Shown here one piece after another: positions 60,998 to 64,000 of a stretch of 64,000 nucleotides of DNA. This DNA comes from UBA2040 sp041674745. Lineage in GTDB: Bacteria; Bacteroidota; Bacteroidia; Flavobacteriales_D; Crocinitomicaceae. Location: positions 1-64,000 of the forward strand of contig JBAYVD010000012.1 of NCBI GenBank assembly GCA_041674745.1, written 5' to 3'. The position numbers were made by a program, and so were the translations under genes. The notes beneath the pieces are model-generated. The model saw only the letters and a list, made by a program, of their open reading frames with translations, was not told the origin of the DNA and did not search any database. The stretch's first letter is position 1. Each line of letters begins with the position of its first letter.

Positions 60998-61632
60998 ATT
61001 TCATCCGACTCTAGAATCGCTTTGGAATAGCCTTTTTCGGCCAAAATCACCATCGCTTTGGCAATGGTTTTGGACTCGATCAATCGGTATTTTCGCAAGG
61101 GACCAACCAAAACGGGTTGGATGAATTTAAAAACAGCTATTCCCATTTTCTCTCCCGCTCGTTTTTCATTTCGATTCCCATCAATAAAAGAAGGTTGAAC
61201 AAAATAGGTATTGGGTAGTTTCTCGTCTAAAATAGCTAGCTCCATTTCTCCTTTGGTTCGGGAATAAAAGATGGAACTTTTTGCATTAGCACCCATGGAT
61301 GACATAGTCACCATGGTTTCGATTCCGTTTTTCGCACACAATTTTGCAGCAGATGTCGGAATTCCAAAATCAATTTGGCGATACAATTTTTGGTCGGGCG
61401 TTTTTTTCTTGGTGGTTCCGATACAACAAAATACGACATCTCCTTTGAAGTTTTCACTTTGCGCTTCCAAGTCCAACACGTCACAAATGATTTCTTGAAT
61501 TTTCGGATGCGTTTTGCCGGAAGCGGTCCGGTTGTACAATTTAACGATTCCGTAGTTCTCGTCCTTCAATAATTTGTCCAAAACATGTCCGCCGGTTAAT
61601 CCACTGGCGCCTAAAAGAATGGCAGTTTTCAT
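60973..61632 (-). CDS. NAD(P)-binding Rossmann protein (TIP30/HTATIP2-like atypical SDR)
   Basis: A 219 aa atypical short-chain dehydrogenase. Nucleotide-binding GASGLTGGHVL is at residues 8-18, FCCIGTTKKK and VTMSSMGANAKS in the middle, and YSRTKGEMEL gives a YxxxK-like site. The substrate is unknown. The start overlaps the stop of the STM3941-like gene by 4 bp, and the 3' end overlaps bioA. Confidence 0.83.
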   Translation of the reverse strand: MKTAILLGASGLTGGHVLDKLLKDENYGIVKLYNRTASGKTHPKIQEIICDVLDLEAQSENFKGDVVFCCIGTTKKKTPDQKLYRQIDFGIPTSAAKLCAKNGIETMVTMSSMGANAKSSIFYSRTKGEMELAILDEKLPNTYFVQPSFIDGNRNEKRAGEKMGIAVFKFIQPVLVGPLRKYRLIESKTIAKAMVILAEKGYSKAILESDEIQRLADTN

Positions 61633-62159
61633 AAAGATGATTCTTTAGATTTTTCCCAATATTCACGAACCATTGCCTCAAATGTAGAAAAACGTATTTT
61701 TAAATTTCGGGAAGAGATAACCACCGGTGTTTTTGCTCGACTCAAATTGCCAGCTAAAATCCGAAGTTTGATTCCTTTGGCGTCCCGTAAATATTTTCCA
61801 GGATTGGAAGTGTGTATTGCCAATGATTTCATCCAGAGAAATTTCTGTATTTCAATCCGTTCGATGTCTTCCCATTCGACTTGTCCAACACCCATTGCAT
61901 TTGAGTAATCACTGATTCCTGATGCATCCAAATAGACACCGAGCGAGTTGTCGAACAATTGTTTCGAAGCGATGTATAAAATGGTTCCAAAAAGGCCAAG
62001 TGACAGCAAGCCAATTGTTTTGACCAAAACAGGATTCGTTTGAACCGTTTCCGTTTTATCTACAAAGAACATCGTCAACCCATTGAATAGAAAGAAAATG
62101 GAGACGAGCAGAATGAGAATTAAACGCCATTTGTTTAATCCTAGCGTGACTGGATTCAT
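61629..62159 (-). CDS. STM3941-like membrane protein
   Basis: A 176 aa protein with two N-terminal transmembrane helices (LILILLVSIFFLFNGLTMFF and IGLLSLGLFGTILYIASKQLF) and a C-terminal PH-like domain with GQVEWEDIERIEI. This resembles STM3941-family proteins. It is coupled by ATGA overlaps both to the lipoprotein gene upstream and to the SDR gene downstream. Function unknown. Confidence 0.7.
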   Translation of the reverse strand: MNPVTLGLNKWRLILILLVSIFFLFNGLTMFFVDKTETVQTNPVLVKTIGLLSLGLFGTILYIASKQLFDNSLGVYLDASGISDYSNAMGVGQVEWEDIERIEIQKFLWMKSLAIHTSNPGKYLRDAKGIKLRILAGNLSRAKTPVVISSRNLKIRFSTFEAMVREYWEKSKESSL

Positions 62160-62629
62160 TTTAGATAAAGATATTTTCGTTTTGGATACAATTTATCTGC
62201 TGCATAACACACTGATTCAGACATCAAATCACAATGTGAAATGAGAATTTTAAAAGGAGTCACCTCTACGTATATATCGTCTGTATTGCTCGCTGTTGGT
62301 GTAATTAGGCAACCGCTTGAATCAACAACAAAAGAGGCTTCCGGCACCGTATTCGTGAAGGCTGATGAGTTCGCACGCAAAATGTATTTTTGAGTTGTAA
62401 TGGTGCGGTTGAAAACGAATTGAATGCTTTTTACACTGTCAGTGAAAGAGACCGTATACAAAGTGTCATTCAAACTGACTGGATAATTGATTAAGGTATC
62501 AAAATTAAAACTTTGTTGGATTGGATCGCAAGGAGCAATGTTTTCGATATAGGCAGGAACCGGATCGCGCTGTTTTTTTTTGCAAGCAACAAAACCGATG
62601 GCGAGTAATAGGATGAAGATGTATTTCAT
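62156..62629 (-). CDS. Lipoprotein of unknown function
   Basis: A 157 aa lipoprotein (LLAIGFVACKKKQ) with a beta-type body; a cysteine pair near the C-terminus (HCDLMSESVCYA) may form a disulphide. ATG 62629 places the signal peptide at the N-terminus; the longer frame from 62662 adds 11 residues that weaken it. First gene of a three-gene overlapping operon. Confidence 0.65.
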   Translation of the reverse strand: MKYIFILLLAIGFVACKKKQRDPVPAYIENIAPCDPIQQSFNFDTLINYPVSLNDTLYTVSFTDSVKSIQFVFNRTITTQKYILRANSSAFTNTVPEASFVVDSSGCLITPTASNTDDIYVEVTPFKILISHCDLMSESVCYAADKLYPKRKYLYLK

Positions 62630-62674
62630 GGTTTCAGAAGATTTGTCTTCAAAGTTAGTCAATCTTGAAGGAAT

Positions 62675-62712
62675 AAAAAAAGCGGAACGATTGATGGCAA
62701 ACCGTTCCGCTG
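62675..62712 (-). terminator. Intrinsic terminator after the OmpA lipoprotein gene
   Basis: On the minus strand AGCGGAACG pairs perfectly with CGTTCCGCT and is followed by seven T. Confidence 0.9.
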
Positions 62713-62728
62713 AATTGTTAGGATGAAT

Positions 62729-63601
62729 CTATTTACCGTTTAATAAGTTCATTACTTCATCCAATTTTGGAGAAAGAATGATTTCCGTACGTCGATTTTT
62801 AGCACGACCTTCTGGCGTAGTATTGTCCGCTTTTGGAAAAAATTCGCCACGTCCAGCTGGAGTTACTTGTTTTGGAGAAACTTTGTAGTTGACCGTCAAT
62901 GTTCGAACTACAGATGCAGCACGAGCCACACTCAAATCCCAATTGTCTTTGTAAAGGGCGGTTTTGATTGGCACATTGTCTGTATGACCTTCTACCAACA
63001 CATCGATATCTGGATTTTTCACCAACACATCGGCCAATAATTTCAAGGCTTCCGTTCCCTTTGGTTCCATATCGGCCACACCTGATTTAAACATCAATTT
63101 GTCGGACATCGAAACGTACACTTTCCCATTTTTCACTTCTACAGAAAGTTCGTCGGAATTGAAACCTAACAAAGCATTTCGCAAGGTATTGTTCAATCGA
63201 TTGGTGATGGAATCTTGTCTCGTTACAATCGCACGCATTTCTTTCAAGGCTTTTTCACGTTCGGCTATGGTTGCTTCCCGTTCTTTTAGGGTGCGCATCA
63301 ATTGAGCTTGAGCGGACGAAGATTCACTGGCCAAAGCGTTGTAATCTGTTTTCCATTGATTGGCCTCTCCTTGTGTTGATTTTAGATTATCGCTTAAATT
63401 TTCAATGTCCTGTTTCAGTTGAGCATTTTCTCCTTTTTGAGAATCCAACGCACCACATAAACTGTCTCGTTGAGCCACGGTTGTTTTTAATCGCTTCGTT
63501 CCGCGCAATTTTTTAGATGACGTATCCCCACAATTGTAAACTGGAGCACAAGACTGAATCATTCCAGCCAAAATCAAAACTAAAAAGATAGATTTTTTCA
63601 T
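62729..63601 (-). CDS. OmpA/MotB-family lipoprotein with coiled coil
   Basis: A 290 aa lipoprotein (AGMIQSCAPVYNC). After a basic linker come a long coiled coil (about residues 35-140) and a C-terminal OmpA-like peptidoglycan-binding domain (about 160-285; VLVEGHTDNVPIK, NWDLSVARAASVVRTL, PAGRGEFFP, AKNRRTEIIL). ATG 63601 is preferred because the lipoprotein signal then starts at residue 1. It probably tethers the outer membrane to the cell wall. Confidence 0.9.
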   Translation of the reverse strand: MKKSIFLVLILAGMIQSCAPVYNCGDTSSKKLRGTKRLKTTVAQRDSLCGALDSQKGENAQLKQDIENLSDNLKSTQGEANQWKTDYNALASESSSAQAQLMRTLKEREATIAEREKALKEMRAIVTRQDSITNRLNNTLRNALLGFNSDELSVEVKNGKVYVSMSDKLMFKSGVADMEPKGTEALKLLADVLVKNPDIDVLVEGHTDNVPIKTALYKDNWDLSVARAASVVRTLTVNYKVSPKQVTPAGRGEFFPKADNTTPEGRAKNRRTEIILSPKLDEVMNLLNGK

Positions 63602-63684
63602 ATTATATGAGTTTAAACGAAAGTACGAATTAATCAAGGAGAGAATTGGTTGTTACCTTTTTTTAACGACTTGTACTTTTGGAA

Positions 63685-64000
63685 TTAGGCTGTTTCTTCA
63701 ATGCTCGAAACAATGATTTCAGCCGCTTTCCGAATTTCGGCTTCTGTAATGTTCAACGGTGGACTTAAGCGAAAGCTATACGGGTGTGATAAAAACCAGA
63801 AGCTAATCAGTCCTTTTTCAAGACATCTTTTTACTACTTTTTCTACCCTTTCGAAGCTTTCCATATCAAAAGCGAACAACATACCTTTTCGTCGAATTTC
63901 TTTGATTTCTGCGTTTTTACCGATGAGATCTTCTAATAATTGTCCCAATCGTTCCACTTCTTCCATGTCAATTTCATTTTTCAACACGTCTAAAGTAGCT
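63685..64000 (-). CDS. Class-III aminotransferase, C-terminal part (cut by window edge)
   Basis: The frame is open to position 64000 (ATLDVLKNE continues past the first ATG-like start), so only the last 105 residues are seen. RRKGMLFAFDMES and HPYSFRLSPPLNITEAEI match the C-terminal domain of PLP-dependent class-III aminotransferases such as ornithine, lysine or GABA transaminases. The PLP lysine lies outside the window, so the substrate cannot be judged. Confidence 0.75.
   Translation of the reverse strand, partial: ATLDVLKNEIDMEEVERLGQLLEDLIGKNAEIKEIRRKGMLFAFDMESFERVEKVVKRCLEKGLISFWFLSHPYSFRLSPPLNITEAEIRKAAEIIVSSIEETA

Noticed and set aside
1..64000. tRNA, rRNA, prophage or integrase-bounded island
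   Set aside because: I found no cloverleaf-like T-arm sequences, no rRNA-like segments and no integrase or phage structural genes.

Overview
The window looks like a chromosomal segment of a low-GC member of the Bacteroidota, most likely Flavobacteriales (a Crocinitomicaceae/Fluviicola-like genome would fit, but this is inference). The reasons are Bacteroidota-type -7 promoter boxes (TAnnTTTG) in front of many genes, near absence of strong Shine-Dalgarno sites, a type IX secretion C-terminal sorting domain (40678-41784), TonB receptor/DUF4249 pairs, and many CKKK-type lipoproteins. No rRNA, tRNA, CRISPR array, prophage or complete insertion sequence is visible. TGA is a normal stop codon here.

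Layout. 1-240 is a tandem repeat of about 72 bp. 257-11239 carries housekeeping genes: a 6-pyruvoyl/6-carboxytetrahydropterin synthase with folE, a Bax-inhibitor-1 protein, inorganic pyrophosphatase, unknown membrane and secreted proteins, a stress-protein gene broken by an in-frame TGA, a GH3-like adenylating enzyme, a deoxynucleoside kinase and hldD. 11268-14648 is a TonB receptor/DUF4249 lipoprotein pair. 15909-17243 is an rhlE-type helicase. 18036-23156 is a haem (or siderophore) uptake locus: TonB receptor, then HmuT/U/V-like ABC transporter, preceded by a palindromic candidate operator. 23206-26901 (minus) is a five-gene locus that looks copper-related: an MbnH-like dihaem peroxidase, an MbnP-like lipoprotein, a small lipoprotein, a CDICGC outer-membrane protein and a small Cys/His protein. 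It is followed by a palindromic repeat element (26953-27175) of the same family as the repeat at position 1.

27179-38331 (minus) is an acetate/propionate module: acs, a propionyl-CoA synthetase, a receiver-only response regulator, a symporter-histidine kinase fusion, two tiny membrane proteins, an acetate-type symporter with its DUF4212 partner, a porin, and a solo zinc-ribbon/HTH protein. 38467-42915 holds a YD-repeat-like secreted protein, a FabH-like ketosynthase, a T9SS cargo protein and a second DEAD-box helicase.

43018-52260 is the most unusual part. A sigma-54 response regulator, a FIST sensor and a hybrid histidine kinase form one minus-strand operon. It is flanked on both sides by outward genes that have sigma-54-like promoters: a phosphoacceptor-less pseudo-receiver plus glycosyltransferase on the left, and a kinase-nucleotidyltransferase fusion on the right. 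Both promoters carry the same palindrome, TCCA-N5-TGGA, centred about 90 bp upstream of the predicted start. The same palindrome overlaps the -33 region of the regulator's own promoter. I propose a self-contained regulon for glycan or cell-surface modification.

52297-64000 carries a Crp/Fnr regulator with a DUF2892 protein, a META-domain lipoprotein, beta-barrel and OmpA proteins, pheT, a DUF2059 protein, bioD-bioA, a three-gene minus operon of unknown role, a second OmpA lipoprotein and the end of a class-III aminotransferase cut by the window edge.
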